Origin: Atopobiaceae bacterium | Lineage (GTDB): Bacteria > Actinomycetota > Coriobacteriia > Coriobacteriales > Atopobiaceae | Length of the DNA stretch: 64,000 nt | Direction: 5' to 3' | NCBI GenBank assembly: GCA_902834555.1 | Contig: CADFJN010000007.1 | Coordinates: 65,622 to 129,621, forward strand | The notes under the pieces: model-generated | The model's input: the letters and a program-made list of their open reading frames with translations, nothing else | Told to the model about the DNA's origin: nothing | Database searches by the model: none | Part shown: positions 32,014-40,986 of the stretch, piece after piece | How positions within the stretch are numbered: position 1 is the first letter of the stretch | Layout of the letters: every line of letters begins with the position of its first letter | Position numbers and translations under genes: made by a program

Positions 32014-33627
32014 ATGACAGAGCGTGCGGCGCGCAGGCTCACGGTGGGACGTCGCCTTTCGCGGAGGTTCCAGGTGAACTTGGTGGGGGAGGGCGCGCTC
32101 GCGGGACTCCTCGGCGGTGGGGTCGTGACGCTCTACCGACTCGCGCTCTCTCTTGCAGAGAAGGGTCTGCGCTCCATCACAAGTGCCTTTGCCGGTCACG
32201 CCATACTTGTGGCTGCATGGTTTGCAATTCTCGCCGTTCTTCTCGTTGTGGTCTCAAAGCTCTTGCTATGGGAGCCCTATACTCAGGGAAGCGGTATTCC
32301 CCAGATAGACGCCGAGGTCATAGGTCGCATTGATATGCCGTGGCACCGTGTCATCGGCGCAAAGTTCATAGAGGGAACGCTCTGCGCCTTTGCAGGCCTC
32401 TCGCTTGGACGAGAAGGTCCCTCCGTCCAGCTGGGAGGCATGTCAGGTAAGGCGGTGGCAAAGGCGCTCAAGCGCGGAAGGGGAGAGGAGCGCCTGCTTG
32501 TCACCTGCGGTGCCGCTGCCGGCATGTCCGCTGCCTTTCATGCTCCGCTTACGGGTGTCCTCTTTGCAGTCGAGGAGATTCACAAGCAGTTCAGCGCCCC
32601 GCTCATTGTCTCCGTCATGACGGCCTCGGTTGTATCGGACTTTCTGGTTTCTCAGGTGCTCGGAGTGCGGCCGGTGCTCAGCCTCTCCTTTGCTGCCGAC
32701 CTTCCACACATCGACTACGCGCTCGTCGTGGTTCTCGGCCTTGCCTGCGGCGTCCTTGGCGCCCTCCACAATAGGGGCATGTTCTTTGCCCAGCGCTGCT
32801 ACGACAAGATCCAGCAGCACCTTCCATATGCGCGTCTCGCTATCCCATTTGCTCTTGCCGGAGTTGTAGCCTTTACGTTTCCCCAGCTCATGTGTGGCGG
32901 AGATGCCATCGTTGAGACCATCCAGCAGACGGGTGGGCTAGCATGGTGGACCATCATGGGCCTTCTTCTTGGCAAGTACCTCTTTACGACCATCTGCTTT
33001 GCCTCCGGCGCACCTGGTGGAACGCTCTTTCCGTTGGTGGCCATGGGATCACTCATGGGCGGCCTCTTTGGCGTTATCGCCATCAACGCGCTGGGGCTGC
33101 CACAGGCCTATGTGGTGAATTTTGTTGCACTGGGTGTGGCAGGGTGCTTCTCGGGCGTCGTGAGGGCCCCTGTGACGGCAGTGGTGCTGGTATTCGAGCT
33201 TACGGGGTCTCTTGACTCGCTTCTGTCCGTCTCAATTGTTGCCATCTTGGCGTTTGTCACGGCAAACGTACTGCGAGTCGACCCGTTCTACGAGCACCTG
33301 CTCGCCAAACTTCTGGGGGTGACGCCCGATGACCCCATGGTCAATGGCGATGCTGGCGAGAAGATCCTGCATACCTACCCGGTGGGCACGGGGGCGCGCA
33401 TCGAAAACATGCTCATCCGAGACATTCCCTGGCCAGACAGCGTGCGCGTGGTGACCGTGGAACGTGCCGGGCAAGAGATAGTTCCCACGGGAAGCACGCG
33501 AATCATGGCGCTTGACAACCTGCTCATAATCATGGATACCGACACGGAGAGCGACGCAAGCCTCAAGCTTCAGCAGATGACACGCGCAGGCATCGACACG
33601 CAATGGACACCGTCGAACGCACGGTGA
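32014..33627 (+). CDS. ClC family H+/Cl- exchange transporter with TrkA-C domain
   Basis: A membrane protein of 537 residues. ClC signature sequences are present: GSGIPQI, GREGPSVQLG with the gating Glu, and FAVEEIHKQF. The latter holds a Glu at the place of the internal proton Glu of E. coli ClC. That favours a proton-coupled exchanger over a channel. About ten hydrophobic segments lie between 25 and 430. Residues 450-530 form a TrkA-C/RCK-C-like ligand-binding domain (TGARIENMLIRDIPWP), often a regulatory site. It stands alone; the next gene is convergent. Confidence 0.88.
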   Translation: MTERAARRLTVGRRLSRRFQVNLVGEGALAGLLGGGVVTLYRLALSLAEKGLRSITSAFAGHAILVAAWFAILAVLLVVVSKLLLWEPYTQGSGIPQIDAEVIGRIDMPWHRVIGAKFIEGTLCAFAGLSLGREGPSVQLGGMSGKAVAKALKRGRGEERLLVTCGAAAGMSAAFHAPLTGVLFAVEEIHKQFSAPLIVSVMTASVVSDFLVSQVLGVRPVLSLSFAADLPHIDYALVVVLGLACGVLGALHNRGMFFAQRCYDKIQQHLPYARLAIPFALAGVVAFTFPQLMCGGDAIVETIQQTGGLAWWTIMGLLLGKYLFTTICFASGAPGGTLFPLVAMGSLMGGLFGVIAINALGLPQAYVVNFVALGVAGCFSGVVRAPVTAVVLVFELTGSLDSLLSVSIVAILAFVTANVLRVDPFYEHLLAKLLGVTPDDPMVNGDAGEKILHTYPVGTGARIENMLIRDIPWPDSVRVVTVERAGQEIVPTGSTRIMALDNLLIIMDTDTESDASLKLQQMTRAGIDTQWTPSNAR

Positions 33628-33689
33628 GTAATGTATCTCTAGCCATTGCTTGATTGATCTCGTTGTTACTTTTTAGAAAGGGGAGAACG

Positions 33690-34361
33690 CTAGACGGGCT
33701 GGGCACACCACGCCTTGTATGCGCCGTCGTCTGTTGTGAACTCGGAGAACCATATGCCGATGGCGTCACCAACGTTATAAGTCGCAAGGTTCTCGCGCAT
33801 TGTCCATGCAGATAGATCAAACGAGCATGTGCCGCCAGCTCTGATACCTAGGTCCTTGGCGTTTGGCGATGATGACTCCACCGAAAGGGTCACAAGAACA
33901 TTGTCGCTGTCAATTGAAGCGATTTTCCCCTCGCACGAGTAGACGGGAGAAGGGGTCAAGTCATGGGAGGCAGCAAGCAAAGGTTCGTGTTCTGACGGAG
34001 AATCTTGACCCTTGAACTCAGCGCAGTAACCGTTACGGGCGCCTGGACTTCCGGCCTCGCCGTGGATGTAGCCAATCGTTATCTCTTTGCCAACATCGAA
34101 GTCGTAGAACTCGCTGTTGTCACTAAACACAAATCGGATGGGGTCTTCCGCAAAGGTGGTGTCCTCATCCATGGCAGTGGCGTGTATTGAGAGCGCATGG
34201 GATTCAGGCTCGACTGATACAACCACTCCAGATACAAAGTCAAGATGGGCGTTTCCACCAGAACTAAGAGACGATGCTGGAAACGCAGACACGAGGAGCC
34301 ATATGCCACAAAGGCAGACTGCCACTGCACTAGCGAGAAGCTTCCACCGCCTTGCGACCAT
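33690..34361 (-). CDS. Exported protein of unknown function with two similar halves
   Basis: I do not recognise the family. The 223-residue protein has an N-terminal signal or anchor helix (AVAVCLCGIWLLVSAFPAS) after MVARRWK. The rest looks like two related beta-rich modules, about 40-115 and 140-220. Each opens with GxVxSVE/GKIASID and ends with an aromatic block: GYCAEF and YKAWCAQP, each with one Cys. The start has GGAGGCTGAGG in front. Base composition is somewhat lower in GC than its neighbours. It is convergent with the ClC gene and stands alone. Confidence 0.6.
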   Translation of the reverse strand: MVARRWKLLASAVAVCLCGIWLLVSAFPASSLSSGGNAHLDFVSGVVVSVEPESHALSIHATAMDEDTTFAEDPIRFVFSDNSEFYDFDVGKEITIGYIHGEAGSPGARNGYCAEFKGQDSPSEHEPLLAASHDLTPSPVYSCEGKIASIDSDNVLVTLSVESSSPNAKDLGIRAGGTCSFDLSAWTMRENLATYNVGDAIGIWFSEFTTDDGAYKAWCAQPV

Positions 34362-34483
34362 ACCTCAGCCTCCGTCCGTTGGGGGGGCCTAGCTGCGAGT
34401 GTCGCACATTCGGAGTCTTCTCGCTACTTTACATAAGATATATTATCGCGGTTATTGATTAGGAGAGTTCAAACGAGGAAAGG

Positions 34484-34522
34484 GCGTGTCTCAGACGAGA
34501 ATATCTTCTATCTGAGACACGC
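34484..34522 (-). terminator. Terminator after trxB
   Basis: A perfect 12-bp stem GCGTGTCTCAGA with TCTGAGACACGC and a 15-base AT-rich loop. Read on the minus strand it is followed by CCTTTCC. It lies 40 bases after the trxB stop. Confidence 0.7.
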
Positions 34523-34562
34523 ACTTCGACGTTTTCAGAGCCTATAAACCTTTGTTTGGAAC

Positions 34563-35519
34563 CTAACCCTCGACAGGCCTCCCAAGGAACGCAGCAGCGC
34601 TGTTTGCAGCTATGGCACCATCAGCCGCGGCGGTTACAATCTGACGCAGAGGTGTCTTACGAACGTCGCCGGCGGCAAAGAGCCCCGGTGTCCTTGTCGC
34701 CATGCGCTCGTCAGTAAGGATGTAGCCCGACGGGTCAAGGTCCACCAATCCGCTTACGAGCTGACTTGCAGGCACACGGCCAACAAAGACGAAGACGCCA
34801 AATGAGCCCTCCTCGTATGTCTCGACAGACGTCTCGCCAGTCTCATTGTTCCTGAAGGTAATCGTAGATGGAAGCTCCTCACCCTCCAGCGAAACGATAC
34901 TCGTAAGGTACCTTACGGTTACTTTCTCGTTCTCTTCGAGCTCTTGAGCAACGGCTGCCTGCGCGCGCAGATGGTCCTTGCGCACAATCAAGATAACCTC
35001 GTTCGCAAAACGAGTGAGGAAGAGGGCCTCCTCGGCTGCAGAGTTTCCGCCCCCAACAACGTAGACGCGCTTGCCGCGATAGAACATTCCGTCGCAGGTG
35101 GCGCAATACGAGACGCCGTGCGAAGCGAACTTCTCCTCACCCTCAAAGCCGGCACGACGTGGTGTAGCTCCGCCGGCGAGAATGACCGACTTGGCAGCAA
35201 GCTCGCCATCTGGTGTGCAAAGGGTAAAGATGCCGTTCTCGTCGCTGTGCGTGAGGCCCGTCACTTGCTCCATGCGGACCTCGGCCCCAAGGTCGACGGC
35301 TTGAGACCGCATTGCCTCAGAGAGCGTGTAGCCGTCCGTGTGCGGGAGGCCTGGGTAGTTATCTATCTCGCTCGTGAGGATGGTTTGGCCACCAAAAGCC
35401 TCCTGCTCAAGCGTGACCGCATCAAGAAGCGATCGCTGAGCGTAGATTGCAGCCGTAAGGCCAGCTGGACCGCCGCCGACAATGACAAGGTCCTTTACCT
35501 GCTGACTATTGCTTCCCAT
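34563..35519 (-). CDS. trxB: Thioredoxin-disulfide reductase
   Basis: TrxB reduces thioredoxin with NADPH through FAD and a redox disulfide. The 318-residue protein has the FAD site VIVGGGPAGLTAA, the active-site pair CATC (C139 and C142), the NADPH site VYVVGGGNSAAEEALF, and the C-terminal FAD block GLFAAGDVR. Length is normal. It stands alone between a terminator and the divergent promoter region. No thioredoxin gene is in the window. Confidence 0.93.
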   Translation of the reverse strand: MGSNSQQVKDLVIVGGGPAGLTAAIYAQRSLLDAVTLEQEAFGGQTILTSEIDNYPGLPHTDGYTLSEAMRSQAVDLGAEVRMEQVTGLTHSDENGIFTLCTPDGELAAKSVILAGGATPRRAGFEGEEKFASHGVSYCATCDGMFYRGKRVYVVGGGNSAAEEALFLTRFANEVILIVRKDHLRAQAAVAQELEENEKVTVRYLTSIVSLEGEELPSTITFRNNETGETSVETYEEGSFGVFVFVGRVPASQLVSGLVDLDPSGYILTDERMATRTPGLFAAGDVRKTPLRQIVTAAADGAIAANSAAAFLGRPVEG

Positions 35520-35648
35520 ATTGAATCCAATCCGATCAGGTGAGCAGAAACGCTTCGCTCCCCCGGTCTTCCTTTTCGGTGTTCCTCTCCCCTGCTATAC
35601 CCAACAATCAATTCGGCATATACGACCATCGTGCTTACATATGTCAAT

Positions 35649-35684
35649 CCCCACGGGAGCCACGCAAGGAGGCTGTCCGTGGGG
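35649..35684 (-). terminator. Terminator after the uracil/xanthine permease gene
   Basis: An 8-bp outer stem CCCCACGG with CCGTGGGG and a 3-bp inner stem lie about 40 bases after the permease stop on the minus strand, in the 207-base gap before trxB. The tail is ATTGACAT, so the T tract is weak. Confidence 0.5.
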
Positions 35685-35726
35685 AGGGTATAGTGCAAGA
35701 ACGAGTAAGGAATGGCCCAGCGAGCC

Positions 35727-37043
35727 TTAGTTCTCCCGTTTGGCTGTTGTTGTTGCCTTATCCTCCGCAGCATCGGCGGGCTTCTCCGAGAGAGGCATGG
35801 GAAGGACAAGGTTCATGATGATGCCAACCAACGTGGAAGTGGCCATTCCAGGAAGCGCGTACTGACCAATTGGAATGGAGATGCCCGAGGTCTCCATTCC
35901 AACGCCCAAGATGATTACTACAGAGGCAATCATGAGGTTGCGGTTGACCCCAAAGTCGACCTTGTTGGTCACAAACATCCTAAGGCCGTTGGAGGCAATG
36001 AGACCAAAGAGCAGGAGGCTCACTCCGCCCATGACAGGAGAAGGGATAGAGCGGATAAGGGCAGAGAGCTTGGGGCAGAAGCCGCCGACAATCAGGGCAA
36101 ATCCCGCCGCATACCAAAAGACCTGCGTGGAGTAGACGCGAGTAACGCTCATGACGCCAATGTTCTCCGCGTATGTCGTGGTAGGAGGTCCTCCAAGGAA
36201 TCCAGAGATCACCGTTGAGATGCCATCACCGGCAAGCGAGCGCGGAAGCATGGGGCGATAATCCTTGCCCACAATCTCGCCAACGGCGAGAAGATGGCCA
36301 ATGTGCTCGATGACAACAACGAGAGCAACCGGCCCAATGAGCGCGATAGCGCCCCAGTCCCAGACGGGATGCTGGAATGTGGGAAGGCCGACCCAAGCGG
36401 CATCTACAACCGTCTGGAAGTCTACAAGTCCGCATGCCAATGAAACAATGTAGCCAAGGATGATGGCGAGAAGTACGGGAACGGTACCAATGAGACCACC
36501 CATGCTGGAGAAGATCACCGCAGCAAAGAGAGTTATTGCGGCAATAATCGCTCCAAGCCCGTAGAAAACCGTGGTGCCGTCGGAAGCCGTGGTCTGGAAC
36601 GCCATGCCAGCGGCAGTGGCGGAGAGGCCAACGCCAATGACGACCATCACCGATGCGACAAGTACCGGAGGAAGCAGCCGATCAAGCCAGCCCGTGCCCA
36701 CCAACTTGATAATCCCGGCGACAGCAAGGAACACGAGGCCGGCAACAACAACTCCCGAGAGCGCAGCGTTGAGACCGCGTGTGGCACCGATGATAACAAT
36801 GGGGCTGATGAAGGCGAATGAGCTTCCGAGGTAGCTGGGGATCTTGTTCCTCGTTACGAGCAGGTAGCAGATGGTTCCGATGCCAGAGCACATGATGGCC
36901 ACGTTTGGATCAAGCCCCGTGAGGACGGGGACCAGAACCGTTGAGCCAAACATGCTCATCATGTGCTGAATACCCAGAGGAATTGCTCGAGAGACCGAGA
37001 CCCGGTCATCGACTCCAATTACCTCGCGTTCGTGTCGTCGCAT
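35727..37043 (-). CDS. NCS2 uracil/xanthine permease
   Basis: A nucleobase:cation symporter of the NCS2 family, 438 residues and about 14 membrane segments. It has the motifs SYLGSSFAFISP, the QH block IQHMMSMFGSTV, and the substrate-site Glu in VVVIEHIGHLLAVGEIVGKD. GFLGGPPTTTYAENIGVM is the UraA-type signature, so uracil is the likely substrate, with xanthine possible. The start is uncertain: the ATG at 37041-37043 is 13 bases after AAGGAG, and an ATG at 37067 lies upstream of that site. It lies 170 bases after the second permease gene. Confidence 0.85.
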   Translation of the reverse strand: MRRHEREVIGVDDRVSVSRAIPLGIQHMMSMFGSTVLVPVLTGLDPNVAIMCSGIGTICYLLVTRNKIPSYLGSSFAFISPIVIIGATRGLNAALSGVVVAGLVFLAVAGIIKLVGTGWLDRLLPPVLVASVMVVIGVGLSATAAGMAFQTTASDGTTVFYGLGAIIAAITLFAAVIFSSMGGLIGTVPVLLAIILGYIVSLACGLVDFQTVVDAAWVGLPTFQHPVWDWGAIALIGPVALVVVIEHIGHLLAVGEIVGKDYRPMLPRSLAGDGISTVISGFLGGPPTTTYAENIGVMSVTRVYSTQVFWYAAGFALIVGGFCPKLSALIRSIPSPVMGGVSLLLFGLIASNGLRMFVTNKVDFGVNRNLMIASVVIILGVGMETSGISIPIGQYALPGMATSTLVGIIMNLVLPMPLSEKPADAAEDKATTTAKREN

Positions 37044-37144
37044 GCGATAGATCACGCTCCTTCTCATTACGCCCAGGTGCTATCCAGGCAATTCGACACA
37101 GCAGCCAATACGTATTGCTTTGGCTTGATGCATGGTAGAAAACG

Positions 37145-37174
37145 GGGACCCGGAAGGAAGGCCAACCGGGTCCC
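37145..37174 (-). terminator. Terminator after the guanine/hypoxanthine permease gene
   Basis: A perfect 9-bp stem GGGACCCGG with CCGGGTCCC and a 12-base loop. On the minus strand it is followed by CGTTTTC, a normal intrinsic terminator tail, 40 bases after the stop. Confidence 0.8.
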
Positions 37175-37212
37175 TTGCTGGAACTCATTGAAAGACGTTC
37201 AAGCGATGCCTC

Positions 37213-38526
37213 TTACGAAAGAAGGAAGTAGACGAGGAAGGCAGCAGTAGCAACCCACATAAGAGGCTTGATCTTCTTGCTACGGCCGGTAACCAAGGCA
37301 ACGATAACGTAAGCGATGAAGCCCATACCGATACCGTTGGAGATCGAGTATGTGAGGGGGATGCCCGCGATGACCATGAACGCCGGGAATCCCTCGAGAA
37401 GATCAGCCCAATCAATGTCAACGACGTCAGTCATCATGAGGAAGCCTACGATAACGAGGGCGCCGCAGGTTGCCGCACTGCTCACGATGGAAATGACCGG
37501 GGCGAAGAACGCGGCAATAATGAAGAGGATGCCGGTGAAGACGGAGGTAAGGCCAGTGCGCCCTCCGTCAGCCGCACCAGAGGCGGACTCGACGAAGGTC
37601 GTGATTGAAGAGGCGCCGACAAGACCGCCAACGGCTGCTGCGGCGGAGTCTGCAATCAGGATTTCGCGGATGTTCTCGACTGTGCCGTCCTCGTTGAGAA
37701 ACTCGCCCTGCTTAGCGACAGCCATAGCGGTTCCCATGGTGTCAAAGAAGTCGGACATCATAAGGGAGAACGCAAAGACAAGAAGAATCGGCGTGGTAAG
37801 CACCTTTACCACAGCGACGGTACCGGTGGAGTCCGTCATAAAGGGAGCGCCAAAGGACGAGAAGTCGAGTGCAGAGACAATGCCTGCGGGCATCTGCGTG
37901 ACGCCAAGTGGGATTCCGCAGAGAACGGCGATGATGATGCCAATGAGAATGGAGCCCTTTACGTTCATCGCATAAAGGATAACCGTGGCAACGATAGAGA
38001 TAAGGCCCACGAGGAACTGGGGGCTCGTCACATCACCAAAGGCAACCATCGTAGACTCGTTGGCAACAATGATGCCACCGTCGGCAAGGCCAATCATTGC
38101 AATGAAGATGCCAAGGCCTACGGAGATGGCATGACGAAGCGAGACGGGAATGGCATCCATGATGGCCTCGCGTAGGCCACAGAGAACCAAGATGAGAATG
38201 GCGCAGCCTTCGACAAAGATGACGGCCATCGAGACCTGCCAGTCTGCACCATTCAAGGCGGCAAGCGTGAATGCGACAACTGCATTGATACCCATACCAG
38301 AGGCGCAGGCAAGAGGCCTATTGGAGAAAATGCCCATGAAGATGGTCATGATACCTGCGCCAACACAGGTTGAAGTGACCGCTGCGCTCATTGGAACGCC
38401 GGCCGCAGCGAGCAGAGACGGGTTAACGGCGATGATGTACGCCATGGCAAGGAAGGTCGTGAGGCCGGCACGAAGCTCCTGACCCGCTGACGAACCTCTT
38501 TCCCCAAACTTGAAAAACTTCTCCAT
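37213..38526 (-). CDS. NCS2 (AzgA/PbuG-type) guanine/hypoxanthine permease
   Basis: A 437-residue purine permease of the AzgA branch. It begins MEKFFKFGERGSS and has the typical block ELRAGLTTFLAMAYIIAVNP. Other motifs are ASGMGINAVVAFTL, DFFDTMGTAMAVAK and GASSITTFVESASGAADG, the family signature. It imports hypoxanthine, guanine or adenine with protons. The ATG at 38524-38526 has AAAGGATGGG in front; another ATG nine bases upstream overlaps that site. The leader of about 90 bases is too short for a purine riboswitch, and I see none. apt lies 9 kb away. Confidence 0.88.
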   Translation of the reverse strand: MEKFFKFGERGSSAGQELRAGLTTFLAMAYIIAVNPSLLAAAGVPMSAAVTSTCVGAGIMTIFMGIFSNRPLACASGMGINAVVAFTLAALNGADWQVSMAVIFVEGCAILILVLCGLREAIMDAIPVSLRHAISVGLGIFIAMIGLADGGIIVANESTMVAFGDVTSPQFLVGLISIVATVILYAMNVKGSILIGIIIAVLCGIPLGVTQMPAGIVSALDFSSFGAPFMTDSTGTVAVVKVLTTPILLVFAFSLMMSDFFDTMGTAMAVAKQGEFLNEDGTVENIREILIADSAAAAVGGLVGASSITTFVESASGAADGGRTGLTSVFTGILFIIAAFFAPVISIVSSAATCGALVIVGFLMMTDVVDIDWADLLEGFPAFMVIAGIPLTYSISNGIGMGFIAYVIVALVTGRSKKIKPLMWVATAAFLVYFLLS

Positions 38527-38617
38527 GCTTCCCATCCTTTCTACTCAAAAGCCAGGGACAGAAGAACCAGCCGCAGCACAAACGGTCTAAAGAAGGCAAA
38601 AAGGACACGAAACGGGC

Positions 38618-39064
38618 CTAGACTCCGCTGGAACCAAATCCGCCAGAGCCCCGATCGGTCTCGTCGAGCTTGTCTACCTCCTGGAGACGAACAACGGGAA
38701 CCTGCTGAATGACAAGCTGGGCAATCCTCTCGCCCCGTTGGATGTGAATGCTCTTGGATGGATCGAGATTGATTGCACAGACCTTGAGCTCGCCACGATA
38801 GTGAGAATCGATGAGTCCAGGGGTGTTTGCCATGGAAAGGCCCTCGCGCAAAGCAAGCCCGCTTCGAGGTTGAACGAAGCCGGCGTATCCCTCTGGTATT
38901 GCAATGGCGAGGCCAGTGCCCACGAGCCTGCGCTCAAAGGGCGCAAGCGTGACATCCTCGTTTGACCTAAGGTCAAGGCCAGCGTCACCCTCATAGGCGT
39001 AGCTGGGAAGCTCTACAGATGGGTCAAGGCGCTTAATGGGGAGCGCCACGTTGTACTCTGTCAT
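38618..39064 (-). CDS. dut: dUTP diphosphatase
   Basis: A trimeric dUTPase that hydrolyses dUTP to dUMP and keeps uracil out of DNA. The 148-residue protein has all five motifs: DAGLDLRSN, PRSGLALREG, GLIDSHYRGELKV, RGERIAQLVIQQ and RGSGGFGSSG at the C-terminus. Its ATG overlaps the nrdR stop (ATGA), so the genes are coupled in translation. The pairing ties dUTP control to the ribonucleotide-reductase repressor. Confidence 0.95.
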   Translation of the reverse strand: MTEYNVALPIKRLDPSVELPSYAYEGDAGLDLRSNEDVTLAPFERRLVGTGLAIAIPEGYAGFVQPRSGLALREGLSMANTPGLIDSHYRGELKVCAINLDPSKSIHIQRGERIAQLVIQQVPVVRLQEVDKLDETDRGSGGFGSSGV

Positions 39065-39510
39065 TTGTTGAGGCTCCTCAACTCCTCGCTGAACTCGTCT
39101 ACATCCTTGAAATCCCGATACACCGAAGCGAAGCGTATGTATGCGACCTTGTCCACGTTTACAAGACGCTTTAAAACCATGCTCCCGAGGTCATGAGAGG
39201 CAACCTCATTAACACCTTCATCACGAAGCTCCGACTCGATATCATCAATAAGCCCATCAAGGGCCTCTACAGGAACGCTTCGTTTTACCGTAGCCGCCAA
39301 GAGACCTCGCATGAGCTTTTGCCTGTCAAACGTCTCCTTACGACCATCCTTCTTGACGACCAGGAGGGGCATTTCTTCGCGGCGCTCATACGTAGTGAAC
39401 CGGTATCCACACTTGACGCACTCGCGTCTACGGCGGATAGCATCGTTGCTCTCGGATGGCCTCGAGTCAACAACCTTGGATTCCTCACACCCGCATTTTG
39501 GACAGCGCAT
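39061..39510 (-). CDS. nrdR: Transcriptional repressor NrdR
   Basis: NrdR represses ribonucleotide reductase genes in response to ATP/dATP. The 149-residue protein starts MRCPKCG and has a zinc ribbon (C3, C6, C31, C34) followed by GYRFTTYERRE. The ATP-cone domain runs from about 48 to 140 (VVKKDGRKETFDRQKLMRGL). The ATG at 39508-39510 has a near-perfect AGGAGG. It lies near lexA and a LysM gene, the order also seen in mycobacteria (Rv2718c-Rv2720). No nrd structural gene lies in the window. Confidence 0.95.
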   Translation of the reverse strand: MRCPKCGCEESKVVDSRPSESNDAIRRRRECVKCGYRFTTYERREEMPLLVVKKDGRKETFDRQKLMRGLLAATVKRSVPVEALDGLIDDIESELRDEGVNEVASHDLGSMVLKRLVNVDKVAYIRFASVYRDFKDVDEFSEELRSLNK

Positions 39511-39667
39511 CAAACCTCCTAATTGATTCAACTAGGAACTTAACACAAAGTGTCCAAAATTCCACCACAAAGATGATCGCGAAACCAAACTGGAAAAGAA
39601 CACCGGATAGTAGCGCAGAAACAATAACCAAACAAAATGGTTGCACCGAGCGCAAAGAACGCGCGCA

Positions 39668-40120
39668 TTACCTTGAGGCGGGAACCATGATGACTTGGCC
39701 GGGCTGCAGGACAGACGATTCAAGAGAGTTTTTCTCGGAAATCCACTTTGCGAGCTCTGACGTGCTATAGCCATCGACCTGATGCTGAGCAGCGAGGCCC
39801 CAGACAGAATCTCCAGCCTCGACAACGACCTCCTGAGAGGGAATTGTTGACAATGCCGTGCTAAGCCGAGCCGAGACAGCCGCATTGCTCGCCATAAGCG
39901 CGGAAAATAGACCGATGGCGACCATGAGAGTGCATGCTGCAACCGTGACGGCCTCTCTGCCCGTGAGACGCGATTGCGGGCAGCTCTCAGCGCGAACAAC
40001 ACGCTGCACACCCGTAGTGGATTTACGAGCTTCTCCGCCCTCGTAAAGCGTGAGCATGGGATACGAAGGAACGAGAGCGGAAGAACCCTCGGTGTCATAC
40101 ATGTGGTTGGTGCTTGCCAT
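39668..40120 (-). CDS. SOS-controlled LysM membrane protein (YneA/ChiZ-like)
   Basis: A 150-residue membrane protein with a short cytoplasmic part, one membrane helix (about 54-78) and a C-terminal LysM domain (98-147: VEAGDSVWGLAAQHQV ... LQPGQVIMVPA). LysM binds peptidoglycan. Position next to lexA, divergent, matches yneA of Bacillus and Rv2719c of mycobacteria, which delay division during SOS. The promoter holds an SOS-like box in its spacer. The start has GAGGGGAGC in front; an ATG further upstream in the same frame is unlikely. The division-block role is inferred from domain and context; sequence identity to YneA is not claimed. Confidence 0.75.
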   Translation of the reverse strand: MASTNHMYDTEGSSALVPSYPMLTLYEGGEARKSTTGVQRVVRAESCPQSRLTGREAVTVAACTLMVAIGLFSALMASNAAVSARLSTALSTIPSQEVVVEAGDSVWGLAAQHQVDGYSTSELAKWISEKNSLESSVLQPGQVIMVPASR

Positions 40121-40200
40121 AACGCGCTCCCCTCTGTTGTGCTTGCCGGGACCTTTATAACGGTCGCGCGGGACGTTAATAAGCACCTTGCGTTTGAGAC

Positions 40201-40292
40201 CGAACATCTGTACTCTAGTATCAACGTACAATTGTTCGTGTCAAGCATAATACGAACATTTGTTTGCCGAAAATTGCCCAAGTGGGTATCAT
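40201..40292. promoter_or_regulatory. lexA/LysM divergent promoter with three SOS-box-like sites
   Basis: Three matches to CGAACNNNNGTTCG are visible: CGAACATCTGTACT (40201-40214, two mismatches), CGTACAATTGTTCG (40225-40238, one) and CGAACATTTGTTTG (40253-40266, one). Leftward, TTGACA (40239-40244) and GATACT (40217-40222) are 16 bp apart with the second box in the spacer. Rightward, TTGCCG (40264-40269) and TATCAT (40287-40292) are 17 bp apart, and the third box touches the -35. LexA bound here would block both genes. Confidence 0.8.
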
Positions 40293-40315
40293 GAAGACGC
40301 GCGAAAGGAGACGCC

Positions 40316-40978
40316 ATGTCCAGGGGAAAGCTCAGCAAACGCCAAAGGGCCATCTATGACTTCATCTGCACTTATACAGACGAGCACGGCTATCCCCCCT
40401 CAGTCAGGGAGATTGGTTCAGCTGTTGGGCTTGCCTCGCCTTCAACTGTTCATATGCACCTCAAAGTTCTGGAGGAGATGGGTCTTATAAGCAGGGACCC
40501 AAAGAAGCCGCGTACGATTGAGGTTGTTCCAAACAAGGAGGTTTCCGAGGACGGATGTGCCCAAACAAAAATCGTCCCCGTGGAGGAGGACCTAGACAAT
40601 AACGCCATCACGCTTCCCCTTGTTGGTCGCGTGGCTGCAGGCGTGCCCATCCTCGCCGAGCAAAATGTTGAGGAGACGCTTACGCTTCCCACCAGCATCG
40701 TAGGTGATGCCAGCTCCTTCATCCTACGCGTCAAGGGCGAGTCGATGATCAATGCTGGAATCTTTGACGGTGATTACATTGTTGTGAAGCAGCAGCAGGA
40801 CGCCCACGACGGTGAGATTGTTGTTGCTCTTATCGATGACTCTGCAACAGTAAAGACCTTCTATCGCGAGAAGGACCGGATTCGCCTTCAGCCCGAGAAT
40901 GACCATATGAGTCCTATCTACGTTGACAACCCGGTTATCCTTGGCCGCGTGACAGCGCTTATCCGCGCCATATCGTAG
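40316..40978 (+). CDS. lexA: SOS repressor LexA
   Basis: LexA binds SOS boxes and cuts itself when RecA filaments form. The 220-residue protein has a winged helix (KLSKRQRAIYDFI; GYPPSVREIGSAVGLASPST). The cleavage bond is A108-G109 in GRVAAGVP. The catalytic Ser is S143 in GESMINAG, and the Lys is K180 in SATVKTFY. The start has AAAGGAGA in front. Its own promoter contains SOS boxes, so it is autoregulated. recA with a perfect box lies about 10 kb away. Confidence 0.96.
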   Translation: MSRGKLSKRQRAIYDFICTYTDEHGYPPSVREIGSAVGLASPSTVHMHLKVLEEMGLISRDPKKPRTIEVVPNKEVSEDGCAQTKIVPVEEDLDNNAITLPLVGRVAAGVPILAEQNVEETLTLPTSIVGDASSFILRVKGESMINAGIFDGDYIVVKQQQDAHDGEIVVALIDDSATVKTFYREKDRIRLQPENDHMSPIYVDNPVILGRVTALIRAIS

Positions 40979-40986
40979 GTTTGACA

